Positions 1 to 9,092 are shown, numbered from the stretch's first letter. The stretch: DNA of 64,000 bases from Guptibacillus hwajinpoensis (GCF_020171785.1 NZ_JAIVAE010000011.1:99346-163345), one strand, 5' to 3'. The notes: a model not told the origin generated them from the sequence alone. A program made the numbers and translations.

Positions 1-471
1 GCTGCAGAGTTAGTTGATAAATTAACAGAAGAGAGAAAACCCAATCCCTATTTATTTGAAATGCTATATCAGGTTCTTCATGCGTTGAATGAAGAGAAAG
101 ATCCTGAAGTTATTTTATTTATTTTTGAGCTTAAAATGCTTCGCGTTGCGGGAATTACACCACAACTAGATCGGTGTGCGAACTGTGGTCTTTCTGAAGG
201 TAAGTTTCATTTCTCTATTAACGAAGGTGGATTACTATGTCATCGGTGTCTTTCAGTAGATCCTTATAACATTCCAATCATGAAGCGGACGGCAGAACTT
301 CTACATTTATTTGCCCATATTGATTTGGGGAGATTGGGAAATATTTCATTAAAAAAAGAAACGAAAAAAGAGATTAGACAAATTCTCAACCTTTATTTTG
401 ATGCCTATTCGGGCCTTTATTTAAAATCAAAACGTTTTTTGGATCAGTTGGATCGGTTTAAACTTGAGTAA
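1..471 (+). CDS. recO: DNA repair protein RecO, C-terminal part
   Basis: Open reading frame entering from the left edge, so the N-terminal OB-fold is outside the window. 156 residues are visible. RecO loads RecA on SSB-coated single-stranded DNA in the RecFOR recombination-repair pathway. A four-cysteine zinc site is visible as a CANC motif near position 175 and a CHRC motif near position 238, as in the RecO C-terminal domain, followed by the usual helical tail ending in a basic stretch. In B. subtilis glyQ-glyS lie between recO and ccpN; here they are missing and a terminator follows directly. Assignment is firm; the gene is partial only because of the window edge. Confidence 0.95.
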   Translation, partial: AAELVDKLTEERKPNPYLFEMLYQVLHALNEEKDPEVILFIFELKMLRVAGITPQLDRCANCGLSEGKFHFSINEGGLLCHRCLSVDPYNIPIMKRTAELLHLFAHIDLGRLGNISLKKETKKEIRQILNLYFDAYSGLYLKSKRFLDQLDRFKLE

Positions 472-479
472 TTAGATTA

Positions 480-512
480 ACCTGCGGAATGTAATCCGGA
501 GGTTTTTTATTT
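480..512 (+). terminator. Rho-independent terminator of recO
   Basis: An 8-base stem (CCTGCGGA with TCCGGAGG, one mismatch) with a short loop is followed by a T-rich run starting at about 502. Confidence 0.7.
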
Positions 513-570
513 TAAATAAGGTATTTTACAGATCGTTTTCACAAAACAATGCGGAGTACTTTCGTTGAAA

Positions 571-579
571 TGGTATAAT
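571..579 (+). promoter_or_regulatory. Extended -10 promoter for ccpN
   Basis: TGGTATAAT at 571-579 is a perfect -10 hexamer with the TGn extension. No good -35 lies 17 bases upstream, as is common for extended -10 promoters. It sits about 40 bases before the ccpN ribosome site. Confidence 0.5.
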
Positions 580-618
580 CGTATATAATAATGAAAATAA
601 AGTATAACCTTATTAAAG

Positions 619-1260
619 GTGGTGATTTTTATCCAATTAAACAATAGGCAGGAAACCATCCTTCAGATCGTGAAAAATGAAGGACCGATTACAGGGGAAC
701 ACATTGCAGAGAAGCTCAGTTTAACTAGAGCTACGCTTAGACCAGATCTAGCCATTTTAACAATGGCAGGATATCTTGACGCGAGGCCGAGAGTCGGGTA
801 TTTTTATACAGGTAAAACTGGTTCGCAGCTTCTTACTGAGAAAATAAGAAAAATTAAAGTTGATGACTACAAATCAATCCCCGTCGTCGTACAAGAAAAC
901 GCAAGTGTCTATGATGCGATATGTTCCATGTTCCTAGAAGATGTCGGCACATTATTTGTAGTGAATGAATTGGCGCATCTCGTAGGTGTATTATCTAGAA
1001 AAGATCTATTAAGAGCTGCGCTTGGTAAACAAGATCTTGAAAGTATACCCGTCACAATTATTATGACGAGAATGCCGAATATTACTGTATGTCAGAGAGA
1101 TGATCTCTTAATCGAAGTAGCGAATCAGTTAATTGAAAAGCAGATTGATGCATTGCCGATTGTAAAAGAAGTAGAGAATGGTATTGAGGTTATTGGAAGG
1201 ATAACAAAGACAAATGTAACGCGAGCACTAGTGGATCTTGCTAAAGACGAAATTATTTAG
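619..1260 (+). CDS. ccpN: CcpN transcriptional repressor (HTH plus two CBS domains)
   Basis: CcpN represses gluconeogenic genes (gapB, pckA in B. subtilis) when glycolytic sugars are present. The N-terminal 60 residues form a winged-helix DNA-binding domain with the family's GPITGEHIAEKLSLTRATLR stretch; residues about 85-140 and 150-205 are a CBS pair that senses nucleotides. It is followed after 14 bases by the PEP synthase/PPDK regulator gene, the same pairing as ccpN-yqfL in B. subtilis. The start is uncertain: the in-frame GTG codons at 619 and 622 lie inside the best Shine-Dalgarno (AAAGGTGGTGA, 615-625), and the codon at normal distance is ATC at 631. No ATG is available near the start. 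Function confident, start not. Confidence 0.9.
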   Translation: MVIFIQLNNRQETILQIVKNEGPITGEHIAEKLSLTRATLRPDLAILTMAGYLDARPRVGYFYTGKTGSQLLTEKIRKIKVDDYKSIPVVVQENASVYDAICSMFLEDVGTLFVVNELAHLVGVLSRKDLLRAALGKQDLESIPVTIIMTRMPNITVCQRDDLLIEVANQLIEKQIDALPIVKEVENGIEVIGRITKTNVTRALVDLAKDEII

Positions 1261-1274
1261 CTTAGGAGGTTTAT

Positions 1275-2099
1275 ATGACGAATTCAACGAATCGTGCAAT
1301 TGTGTATGTGATTTCTGATTCGGTAGGCGAAACAGCGGAACTTGTTGTAAAAGCAGCGGCAAGTCAATTTGACCCTACCGATTTTGATGTCCGAAGAGTC
1401 CCTTATGTAGAAGATACAGCGACAATTCACGAAGTGATGACTCTTGCCAAAGAAACTAAAGCGATTGTCGCTTTTACTCTCGTAGTACCGGAGTTAAGAA
1501 ATTTCCTACTTGAAGTCGCATCAAAAGAAAATATTCAGGCTATTGATATTATTGGTCCAATGATTGACCATATGCAAACAGTAATAGGGAAAGAACCACG
1601 AAATGAGCCTGGACTTGTACATAAACTTGATGAAGACTATTTTCGTCGAGTAGAGGCAATAGAGTTTGCGGTGAAGTATGATGATGGGAGAGATCCACGT
1701 GGGATTGCTCTTGCGGATATTGTGCTTGTTGGTGTTTCTAGAACTTCTAAAACCCCTTTATCACAATATTTAGCACACAAGAGGTTGAAGGTAGCCAATG
1801 TTCCTATAGTCCCTGAGGTCGATCCGCCTGATGAATTATTTAATGTGGCAGAAGGAAAATGCTATGCTCTAAAAATAAGTCCTGAGAAGTTAAATAACAT
1901 TCGTAAAGAGCGACTAATTGCGCTTGGATTAAATGCTGAAGCAAGCTATGCTAATATGACAAGAATCAAAGATGAACTGGAATATTTCGATACGATTATT
2001 AATAAAATGAACTGCCAAGTTATTGATGTTTCAAATCGAGCGGTAGAGGAAACAGCTAATTTAATTTTAAGCCTTTATAAAGGGAAACATACATCTTAA
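1275..2099 (+). CDS. yqfL: PEP synthase / pyruvate,phosphate dikinase regulatory protein (YqfL family)
   Basis: 274 residues, the full length of the DUF299 family. These bifunctional enzymes phosphorylate (ADP-dependent) and dephosphorylate a threonine of PEP synthase or PPDK. The nucleotide-binding loop GVSRTSKT is at residues 153-160, and the N-terminal [12 protein letters not shown] stretch is typical. Shine-Dalgarno AGGAGG lies 8 bases before the ATG. It is co-transcribed with ccpN, fitting joint control of the pyruvate-PEP node. No PPDK or PEP synthase gene is in the window, so its target is not shown here. Confidence 0.92.
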   Translation: MTNSTNRAIVYVISDSVGETAELVVKAAASQFDPTDFDVRRVPYVEDTATIHEVMTLAKETKAIVAFTLVVPELRNFLLEVASKENIQAIDIIGPMIDHMQTVIGKEPRNEPGLVHKLDEDYFRRVEAIEFAVKYDDGRDPRGIALADIVLVGVSRTSKTPLSQYLAHKRLKVANVPIVPEVDPPDELFNVAEGKCYALKISPEKLNNIRKERLIALGLNAEASYANMTRIKDELEYFDTIINKMNCQVIDVSNRAVEETANLILSLYKGKHTS

Positions 2100-2116
2100 T
2101 AAAAGCATAACAAGAA

Positions 2117-2162
2117 AACACCATTTTCGAGACAAAAATGTTCTCGATGATGGCGTTTTTTT
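2117..2162 (+). terminator. Terminator after yqfL
   Basis: Long stem (AACACCATTTTCGAGA against TCTCGATGATGGCGTT, few mismatches) followed by seven Ts. Confidence 0.85.
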
Positions 2163-2245
2163 ATCGTTTTTATCTGTTCAATTTAATATTTTTAGTATAT
2201 AATCAAATATTGTCAATAAAATTTGTCTATAATCATAAAAGAAGG

Positions 2246-2299
2246 CTTTCAGAAGAATATAGTAGTTATCTAAAATAGTTCGATCTAAAATTCTGAAAG
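2246..2299. repeat. Inverted repeat upstream of yqxD
   Basis: CTTTCAGAA at 2246-2254 is perfectly complementary to TTCTGAAAG at 2291-2299, 36 bases apart, in the 255-base gap before yqxD. Either a large RNA hairpin in the leader or paired protein sites. The rest of this gap is AT-rich; two TATAAT-like hexamers (2198, 2228) lack well-placed -35 elements. Confidence 0.4.
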
Positions 2300-2354
2300 T
2301 TAAAACATAAATATCAAAAGAAGGATAACTCAGGGAGATGTAGAATAGAGAATT

Positions 2355-2846
2355 ATGACGAAAAAGAAACTGACGCTTTTTGTCGATGCAGATGCATGTC
2401 CTGTTCTAATTAAAGAAGAAATTATGTCTTTTCAGAAAGCTCTATCAGAAGTAGAAACGATTTTTGTCGCTTCTTATGCTCATATGAGCACGACATTCCG
2501 TGAGGCGAAGTGGGTTATGGTAGACTCTGAAAAGGAAGAAGCGGATCTCTATATTCATCGCCATGCCAAAAAAGGCGATATTGCTGTGACCCAAGACTAT
2601 GGTCTTGCAAGTTTGCTCCTTCCAAAAGGTGTTTTTGTTCTTTCTCCAAGAGGGAAACAGTATACAGAAGAGAACATATCAACTCTTTTACATACGCGGT
2701 ACCTGGCATCTAAAAGTAGAAGAGCTGGTAAGCATACAAAAGGTCCAAGAAAGTTTACCAGTGATGATCGAGTTCAATTTCGGGAAGAACTAATAAAAAT
2801 ATTGTCGAACTATGAAGGAGATTATTTTTATTTGTCGAAACTATAG
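2355..2846 (+). CDS. yqxD: YqxD/YaiI family protein (DUF188, UPF0178)
   Basis: 163 residues, full length for the DUF188 family. The conserved N-terminal motif VDADACPV and the later VTQDYGLASLLL acidic motif resemble a PIN-like nuclease fold, but the molecular function is not established. It lies directly upstream of dnaG (19-base gap), the same position as in B. subtilis. The start ATG follows GGGAGATG at a longish spacing. The family call is secure; the activity is unknown. Confidence 0.9.
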   Translation: MTKKKLTLFVDADACPVLIKEEIMSFQKALSEVETIFVASYAHMSTTFREAKWVMVDSEKEEADLYIHRHAKKGDIAVTQDYGLASLLLPKGVFVLSPRGKQYTEENISTLLHTRYLASKSRRAGKHTKGPRKFTSDDRVQFREELIKILSNYEGDYFYLSKL

Positions 2847-2865
2847 AATCTGTTGGTGATAAATA

Positions 2866-4686
2866 ATGAGTGGCAGAATCCCAGAAGAAAAAATTGAAGC
2901 GATTCGCCGATCCACAGATATTGTTGATGTGATTAGCGATTATGTCCAACTGAAAAAGCAAGGAAGAAATTTCTTTGGCCTTTGTCCTTTTCACGGTGAA
3001 AGCACTCCTTCATTTTCAGTAGCGCCGGACAAGCAAATTTATCATTGCTTCGGATGTGGTGCTGGCGGTAACGCTTTTTCGTTTTTAATGGAAATTGAAG
3101 GATATAACTTTGTCGAAGCTGTTCAAAGTCTTGGACAAAAATCTGGTATCGACTTACCTGAAGTGCAAGAGAATCAAAGCGGTAGCGCAAAAACAAATTC
3201 TGAGAATGACACCATATATAAGGCCCATGACTTTCTCGCTAAACTATACAATCATTGTATGGTTAAGACACCGGAAGGCGAACAAGCCCGTGCTTATCTT
3301 AATGAACGAGGTTTTTCGAAAGAAATGATTGAAAAGTTTCAGTTAGGCTTTGCACCTGATTCTTGGGACTATGCAACATCGTATTTGGAAAAAAGAAACT
3401 ACCCTCTCGCAAAAGTGGCTGACGCAGGTTTACTCGCCAAAAGAGAATTTGATGGAAAGTATTTCGATCGCTTTCGAAATCGAATTATGTTTCCAATCTG
3501 GGATCCAAAAGGTAGACCTGTTGCATTTGGAGGAAGAATCATAGGTGAGGGCGAACCGAAATATCTAAATAGCCCAGAGACAAAGCTTTTTCAAAAAGGA
3601 AAGTTTCTCTATGGTTTTCATTTAACTCGTTCAGCCATTCGCTTAAAAGATCAGGCAATCCTATTAGAAGGTTATGTTGATGTGATTACAGCATACGGAA
3701 ATGGGGTACAAAACGTTGTAGCAAGTTTAGGTACGGCTTTAACGAAGGATCAAGCAAAGCTGCTGCGAAGACAGACAGAGTCTGTGGTCATTTGTTATGA
3801 CTCAGATAAGGCTGGAACCAATGCTGCCACAAGAGCGGCAGACGAATTAATGGAAGCCGGGTGCTACGTTAGAATAGCAAAAATGCCAGGTGGACTAGAT
3901 CCCGATGACTATATCCGGACATACGGTGCAGAACGGTTTGAAAAGGATGTAATAGGGGCAGCGCCAACGGTAATGGCTTTCAAAATGGAGGTTTTTCGAT
4001 CAGGAAAAAACCTATCGGATGAAGGAGAACGAATCCGCTATATCGAAGAAGTACTTAAAGAAATTAGCCGTCTTCCTAATGCGGTTGAACGCGATCATTA
4101 TTTAAGACAGCTAGCGGAAGAATTCTCACTTTCACTCGATGCTTTAAAGCAGCAGGTTTCCCAGTTTTTTAAAGAGGGGAAGAAAAGTAAGGATAATGCT
4201 CCTCCGAAAAGGGATAATAATGCTAGGAAAAATTTCTATGTTAAGAAAAAGCTCTTACCAGCATTCCAGAATGCAGAACGTATCTTACTTGCTTATATGA
4301 TGCGTGATCTGGAAGTGGCAGAAAAAGTACAGGAAGAGGTTGGCGGTTCGTTTAATATTGACGAGCATAGTGCGATTGCTGCATACCTGTATAGCTTTTA
4401 TGCTAACGGCCATGAAGCTGACGTGAGTCAATTCATGGAGCAGCTGACTGATCCTAACCTTGTCAAAATTGCTTCTGAACTGGCCATGATGGATTTAAAT
4501 AATGACGTGTCGGACAAAGAATTACATGATTATATCCGACAGGTGTTAAATTATCCAGAATGGATAAAGATAGAAGAGAGAGAAAAAGAAAAGAAAGAAG
4601 CGGAAATGAAGCAAGATTTTGTCCAGGCAGCCAAGATCGCTATGGAAATTCTTGAAATGAAAAAGAACTTAAAAAATTCATTTTAA
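2866..4686 (+). CDS. dnaG: DNA primase DnaG
   Basis: 606 residues, normal for Bacillus DnaG. The enzyme makes RNA primers at the replication fork with the DnaB-type helicase. The N-terminal CHC2 zinc finger is visible at C40, H43, C61 and C64. The TOPRIM catalytic core includes LLEGYVDVI near residue 268 and CYDSDKAG near 312. The C-terminal third is the helicase-interaction region. GGTGAT precedes the ATG. It lies between yqxD and sigA as in the classical macromolecular-synthesis operon; rpsU is not part of this arrangement. Confidence 0.98.
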   Translation: MSGRIPEEKIEAIRRSTDIVDVISDYVQLKKQGRNFFGLCPFHGESTPSFSVAPDKQIYHCFGCGAGGNAFSFLMEIEGYNFVEAVQSLGQKSGIDLPEVQENQSGSAKTNSENDTIYKAHDFLAKLYNHCMVKTPEGEQARAYLNERGFSKEMIEKFQLGFAPDSWDYATSYLEKRNYPLAKVADAGLLAKREFDGKYFDRFRNRIMFPIWDPKGRPVAFGGRIIGEGEPKYLNSPETKLFQKGKFLYGFHLTRSAIRLKDQAILLEGYVDVITAYGNGVQNVVASLGTALTKDQAKLLRRQTESVVICYDSDKAGTNAATRAADELMEAGCYVRIAKMPGGLDPDDYIRTYGAERFEKDVIGAAPTVMAFKMEVFRSGKNLSDEGERIRYIEEVLKEISRLPNAVERDHYLRQLAEEFSLSLDALKQQVSQFFKEGKKSKDNAPPKRDNNARKNFYVKKKLLPAFQNAERILLAYMMRDLEVAEKVQEEVGGSFNIDEHSAIAAYLYSFYANGHEADVSQFMEQLTDPNLVKIASELAMMDLNNDVSDKELHDYIRQVLNYPEWIKIEEREKEKKEAEMKQDFVQAAKIAMEILEMKKNLKNSF

Positions 4687-4734
4687 GATAATGACTGATT
4701 TTTATTGTTGAGATGTATGGAAGGAGGGGATCGA

Positions 4735-5850
4735 ATGGCTGAAAAACCAACTCGCCAACCGGCGGAAGGTGAATTAACCATCGATCAAGTGAAAGAGCAG
4801 TTAGTAGAGCTTGGAAAGAAAACAAGCTTAATTACTTACTCTACGATCGTAGAACGGTTGTCCCCATTTGAACAGGATTCCGATCAAATGGATGAATTCT
4901 TTGAATATCTAGAGGAACAAGGTGTTGAAGTCATCGAAGATACTTCTGATAATCCTTCGCCTCAAGAAGTTAATAAAGAAGAAGAATTTGATTTGAACGA
5001 CTTAAGTGTTCCTCCGGGTGTCAAAATAAATGATCCGGTTCGTATGTACCTAAAAGAGATTGGCCGTGTAGACCTTCTTTCTGCGAAGGAAGAGATTAGT
5101 CTAGCACAACGTATCGAAGAAGGTGACGAAGAAGCTAAGCGTCGTCTCGCTGAAGCAAACCTTCGACTTGTTGTTAGTATTGCGAAAAGATACGTTGGAC
5201 GAGGCATGCTCTTCTTAGATTTAATTCAAGAAGGGAACATGGGACTCATTAAAGCAGTTGAAAAATTCGATTATCGTAAAGGGTACAAATTTAGTACGTA
5301 TGCAACGTGGTGGATTCGTCAAGCCATTACTCGAGCAATTGCAGACCAAGCTAGAACGATACGTATTCCCGTTCATATGGTCGAAACGATTAATAAATTA
5401 ATTCGAGTTCAGCGTCAACTTCTTCAAGATCTTGGACGTGAACCATCACCTGAAGAAATTGGTAAAGAAATGGATCTTTCTCCAGAGAAAGTCCGTGAAA
5501 TTCTTAAGATTGCTCAAGAACCTGTCTCTCTTGAAACGCCTATTGGTGAAGAAGATGACTCCCACCTTGGAGATTTTATTGAAGATCAAGATGCCCTTGC
5601 GCCATCGGATGCTGCAGCTTATGAGCTGTTGAAAGAGCAGCTTGAAGATGTTCTAGATACGTTAACTGACCGAGAAGAAAACGTATTGAGGCTTCGTTTC
5701 GGGCTAGACGATGGGCGAACAAGAACGCTAGAAGAAGTAGGACGCGTCTTTGGCGTTACGCGTGAGCGAATCCGACAGATTGAAGCAAAAGCTCTTCGTA
5801 AACTTCGCCATCCAAGCCGTAGCAAACGATTAAAAGATTTTCTAGAATAG
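4735..5850 (+). CDS. sigA: Primary RNA polymerase sigma factor SigA (RpoD)
   Basis: 371 residues from the ATG at 4735, which follows a strong AAGGAGGGGATCGA site; this equals the length of B. subtilis SigA. An upstream in-frame ATG at 4705 has no ribosome site. Region 1.1 covers about the first 80 residues. Region 2 (core binding and -10 recognition) includes [15 protein letters not shown] near residue 184, and region 4 (-35 recognition) includes [20 protein letters not shown] near residue 332. It follows dnaG by 48 bases and ends at a strong terminator. Confidence 0.98.
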   Translation: MAEKPTRQPAEGELTIDQVKEQLVELGKKTSLITYSTIVERLSPFEQDSDQMDEFFEYLEEQGVEVIEDTSDNPSPQEVNKEEEFDLNDLSVPPGVKINDPVRMYLKEIGRVDLLSAKEEISLAQRIEEGDEEAKRRLAEANLRLVVSIAKRYVGRGMLFLDLIQEGNMGLIKAVEKFDYRKGYKFSTYATWWIRQAITRAIADQARTIRIPVHMVETINKLIRVQRQLLQDLGREPSPEEIGKEMDLSPEKVREILKIAQEPVSLETPIGEEDDSHLGDFIEDQDALAPSDAAAYELLKEQLEDVLDTLTDREENVLRLRFGLDDGRTRTLEEVGRVFGVTRERIRQIEAKALRKLRHPSRSKRLKDFLE

Positions 5851-5858
5851 ACTTACTT

Positions 5859-5894
5859 ACTCTCTGACTGCTTAAGCGGTTAGAGAGTTTTTTT
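5859..5894 (+). terminator. Terminator of the dnaG-sigA operon
   Basis: Stem ACTCTCTGAC / GTTAGAGAGT (wobble at the loop end) followed by TTTTTTT. The 210 bases after it, up to the promoter at 6111, are very AT-rich and show no gene or clear structure. Confidence 0.9.
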
Positions 5895-6110
5895 ATTATT
5901 TATTAGCGTTTATGTCTCATTCGTATTTAACTTGTTAATATAACTAATGAAGAATTAAAGGATACATTTCTTGTCATTTATTTTACTGATTTTTCTTTCG
6001 TTTTGCAAATGACCCTTTTGAAAATAAAAGTACTGCCTCTTGTCCTAATAGGCTTTAGAGTCTTAGTAACAAAAAAATAATATATAAAATTATTTTTATT
6101 TTCTAAAATG

Positions 6111-6139
6111 TTGAAAAAATCGCCTCTAAAAGAGATAAT
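6111..6139 (+). promoter_or_regulatory. Sigma-A promoter of the acyl-CoA dehydrogenase gene
   Basis: TTGAAA (6111-6116), 17-base spacer, GATAAT (6134-6139). It predicts a transcription start at about 6146, inside the cre-like site. Confidence 0.7.
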
Positions 6140-6143
6140 AAAA

Positions 6144-6157
6144 TGTAAGCGCATTCA
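6144..6157. promoter_or_regulatory. CcpA catabolite-responsive element (cre)
   Basis: TGTAAGCGCATTCA matches the cre consensus TGWAANCGNTNWCA at all fixed positions but one. It begins 5 bases after the -10, a position where CcpA binding represses. This predicts glucose repression of fatty-acid or branched-chain acyl-CoA oxidation. Confidence 0.65.
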
Positions 6158-6189
6158 ATTTGGTGGCATTTATAGGAGGTTATATGGTA

Positions 6190-7329
6190 ATGAATTTTGA
6201 CTTAACGAAAGAGCAAAAAATGATTCAAAAGATGATTAGAGAGTTTGCAGATGAGAAGGTTGCGCCTGGTGCAGAACAAAGAGATAAGGAAAAGAGGTTT
6301 CCTAAAGAGATTTTTCAACAACTCGGTGAACTGGGTATTATGGGTCTTCCATTTCCGGAAGAGTATGGTGGTGGGGGAGCAGATACAATAAGCTTTGCCA
6401 TTGTCGTAGAAGAATTAAGTCGTGCGTGCGGGTCAACTGGAATTACTTATTCCGCTCACGTATCGCTTGGAGGAGCACCGCTCCACCTCTTTGGCACAGA
6501 AGAACAGAAACAAAAATACCTTGCACCAATTTGTTCAGGAGAGTCATTGGGTGCATTCGGATTAACAGAGCCTAATGCCGGATCAGATGCGGGAGGGACA
6601 GAAACAGAAGCCTTTCTCAATGATGGCCAGTGGATTATTAATGGGAATAAGTGCTATATTACAAATGCATCTTACGCCGATCATCTTGCATTAACGGCGA
6701 TTACTAATCGTAAAGACGGCGAAAAAGAAATTAGCGCGATAATTGCGCCTACTTCCGCACCTGGCTTTAGAGTGATTGATAATTATGAGAAATTAGGATT
6801 GCATTCGTCGAATACAACGGAACTTGTTATGGAAGACGTCGTCGTACCGGAGGAGAACCTACTTGGGAAGCGTGGAGATGGCTTCAGACAATTCCTTATG
6901 ACGCTTGATGGTGGAAGGATAGGGATTGGTGCTATGGGTGTAGGAATTGCTCAGGCAGCTTATGAGAAGGCGTTACAGTATGCAAATGAACGGAAGCAGT
7001 TTGGTCGATCAATTTCACGTTTTCAAGCCATACAATTTAAATTAGCAGACATGGCTATGAAAATAGAATTAGCTCGTACAATGGTATACAAAGCTGCCTG
7101 GTTAAAAGACCAGGGTAAAAAGTTCACAAAAGAAGCCTCTATCTGCAAATTATATGCTTCAGAAATCTGTATGGAAGTTTGCGACCAGGCAGTTCAAATT
7201 CACGGTGGAAATGGCTATATGCGTGATTATCATGTTGAACGTTATTTTAGAGACGCGAAACTACTTGAAATTGGCGAAGGAACATCAGAGATTCAACGAA
7301 TGGTCATTGCTCGTGAAATTGGTTGTTAA
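6190..7329 (+). CDS. Acyl-CoA dehydrogenase
   Basis: 379 residues from the ATG at 6190, 9 bases after AGGAGGT; in-frame starts at 6160 and 6184 are placed worse. The flavoenzyme oxidises an acyl-CoA to the 2-enoyl-CoA and passes electrons to ETF. The FAD-binding [13 protein letters not shown] segment, the [17 protein letters not shown] helix and the C-terminal [11 protein letters not shown] segment are visible; the Glu before Gly-Thr is the usual catalytic base. It resembles short/branched-chain members such as B. subtilis MmgC or YngJ, but the substrate cannot be set from sequence. It precedes an acyl-CoA ligase gene, suggesting one catabolic pathway. Compared with B. subtilis, this pair is inserted between sigA and cccA. 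Confidence 0.93.
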   Translation: MNFDLTKEQKMIQKMIREFADEKVAPGAEQRDKEKRFPKEIFQQLGELGIMGLPFPEEYGGGGADTISFAIVVEELSRACGSTGITYSAHVSLGGAPLHLFGTEEQKQKYLAPICSGESLGAFGLTEPNAGSDAGGTETEAFLNDGQWIINGNKCYITNASYADHLALTAITNRKDGEKEISAIIAPTSAPGFRVIDNYEKLGLHSSNTTELVMEDVVVPEENLLGKRGDGFRQFLMTLDGGRIGIGAMGVGIAQAAYEKALQYANERKQFGRSISRFQAIQFKLADMAMKIELARTMVYKAAWLKDQGKKFTKEASICKLYASEICMEVCDQAVQIHGGNGYMRDYHVERYFRDAKLLEIGEGTSEIQRMVIAREIGC

Positions 7330-7330
7330 A

Positions 7331-7350
7331 CTGAACGAGCGCTCGGTTAG
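7331..7350. promoter_or_regulatory. Palindromic operator, TetR-family style
   Basis: A 20-base imperfect palindrome centred on GAGCGCTC (8 of 10 half-site positions match) starts one base after the acyl-CoA dehydrogenase stop. GC-rich palindromes of this form are typical of TetR-family fatty-acid regulators. It is about 24 bases upstream of the -35 of the next gene. Confidence 0.45.
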
Positions 7351-7373
7351 AAGAGATGTGTTAGGAATTACAT

Positions 7374-7401
7374 TTGATTCAGTGTACATGCGAATTATAA
7401 C
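7374..7401 (+). promoter_or_regulatory. Candidate sigma-A promoter for the acyl-CoA ligase
   Basis: TTGATT (7374-7379), 16-base spacer, TATAAC (7396-7401), just upstream of the AAGGGGTG ribosome site of the ligase gene. Confidence 0.45.
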
Positions 7402-7426
7402 ATGGTAATTAAAAAGGGGTGCGACT

Positions 7427-9082
7427 ATGACAAAATTGCTTCATGAGACAATTGGGGCGATGCTTGAGAGACAGGTTCATCAATTTGGCTCGAAAGAAGC
7501 TGTCGTATATGCAAAAGAAAATATTCGGTACACGTTCAGTGAATTTAATAGGGAAGTTAATTCAGTTGCCAAATCGCTGCTTGATTTAGGTGTGGTCAAA
7601 GGAGAGCATATTGCCGTATGGGCAACAAATGTACCAGAATGGCTACTATTGCAATTTGCCACTGCTAAAATAGGTGCGGTGCTTGTTACTGTGAATACGA
7701 ACTATCAGTCAACTGAATTAGAGTACGTTCTCAAGCAATCTGATGCCACTCATCTATTTATAATTGATGGTTTCAAAGGTACTTCTTATCCAAAGGCCTT
7801 TCTTGATCTGACCAAAAGTGGTGACAAGGTTATTAATGGGAAATGTGCCTTGCATGATCTCCCTTATTTAAAACATGCGATTTATATCGGATCAAATCCA
7901 CAATCTTCTTTTATGTCATGGAATGAATTCATTCAATGTGGTAAATCAACGTCAGAAGAGGAGTTGGATATAAGAAAGAAAGAGCTTGATCCTGATGATG
8001 TGATCAATATGCAATATACGTCAGGGACTACTGGTTTTCCAAAAGGTGTTATGCTTACTCATTACAATATCCTTAATAACGGCTATCAGATTGGCCAGTG
8101 TATGAAATTAACAGAAGAAGATCGTCTTTGTATTCCTGTGCCATTCTTTCATTGTTTTGGCTGTGTATTAGGTACTTTAGCTGCTTTTTCAGCAGGAGCT
8201 ACCATCGTTCCGATTGTCGAATTTGAGGCGAATCTTGTATTGAGGACGGTGGAACAGGAGAAGTGCACAGCCCTACACGGTGTACCGACAATGTTTATTG
8301 CGGAGCTCAATCTTCCTGAATTTGATACCTTTGATTTGCGATCTTTGCGGACCGGAATAATGGCTGGAAGCCCTTGTCCAATTGAAGTGATGAAAAATGT
8401 GATGAACAAAATGAATATGGAAGAAATTACGATTGCTTATGGTCAAACGGAATCTTCTCCTGTTATTACCCAAACTAGAACGTATGACCCGGTTGAATAC
8501 AGAGTAAATTCTGTTGGTCAGGCTTTACCTGGTGTTGAGGTTAAAATTGTAGATCCTCTAACGAGTAAAGAAGTTCAGGAAAATCAAATAGGAGAATTAT
8601 GTACAAGAGGTTACCATGTGATGAAAGGATACTATCACATGCCTGATGCGACGAAGCAGGTAATTGATCAGGACGGTTGGCTACATACCGGAGATTTAGC
8701 GAAAATGAATGAGAGCGGGTATGTTCAGATTACAGGGCGTTTAAAAGATATGATTATTCGTGGTGGGGAGAATGTGTACCCTCGTGAAATTGAAGAATTT
8801 TTGTATACACATCCTGCTGTTCAGGACGTTCAAGTTATTGGTGTTCCAGATGAGAAATATGGCGAAATCGTTGTAGCTTGTGTTCAATTGAAAGAGAATG
8901 AAACGATCACCCCTGCCGATATTCTTCATTTTTGTGAAGGGAAAATTGCACGATATAAAATCCCGTCTCATATCTTTTTTGTCGATAACTATCCAATGAC
9001 TGCTTCTGGAAAGATCCAAAAGTATAAACTCCGTGAAACCGCGGTAAAGTGGACTAATCTTAATTCTAAGTTAGAAAAATAA
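7427..9082 (+). CDS. Acyl-CoA synthetase (AMP-binding, ANL superfamily)
   Basis: 551 residues. It activates a carboxylic acid with ATP to an acyl-adenylate and then forms the CoA thioester. The ATP loop YTSGTTGFPKGV is near residue 197, the adenylate motif AYGQTESSP near residue 340, the hinge GRLKDMIIRGGENVYPREIE near 440, and the catalytic lysine in TASGKIQK close to the C terminus. Overall it resembles fatty-acyl-CoA ligases of the YngI type. It sits 97 bases downstream of an acyl-CoA dehydrogenase with its own likely promoter, so the two probably serve beta-oxidation of the same class of acid. Chain-length preference is unknown. Confidence 0.92.
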   Translation: MTKLLHETIGAMLERQVHQFGSKEAVVYAKENIRYTFSEFNREVNSVAKSLLDLGVVKGEHIAVWATNVPEWLLLQFATAKIGAVLVTVNTNYQSTELEYVLKQSDATHLFIIDGFKGTSYPKAFLDLTKSGDKVINGKCALHDLPYLKHAIYIGSNPQSSFMSWNEFIQCGKSTSEEELDIRKKELDPDDVINMQYTSGTTGFPKGVMLTHYNILNNGYQIGQCMKLTEEDRLCIPVPFFHCFGCVLGTLAAFSAGATIVPIVEFEANLVLRTVEQEKCTALHGVPTMFIAELNLPEFDTFDLRSLRTGIMAGSPCPIEVMKNVMNKMNMEEITIAYGQTESSPVITQTRTYDPVEYRVNSVGQALPGVEVKIVDPLTSKEVQENQIGELCTRGYHVMKGYYHMPDATKQVIDQDGWLHTGDLAKMNESGYVQITGRLKDMIIRGGENVYPREIEEFLYTHPAVQDVQVIGVPDEKYGEIVVACVQLKENETITPADILHFCEGKIARYKIPSHIFFVDNYPMTASGKIQKYKLRETAVKWTNLNSKLEK

Positions 9083-9092
9083 ATGATATGAA

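Noticed and set aside
2198..2233. TATAAT-like hexamers at 2198 and 2228 as yqxD promoters
   Set aside because: The first has only a 3/6 -35 match; the second would need a 12-base spacer to TTGTCA.
3095..3544. Alternative open frames inside dnaG and similar antisense frames throughout
   Set aside because: They lie within well-supported genes in other frames, lack ribosome sites and show no recognisable domains.
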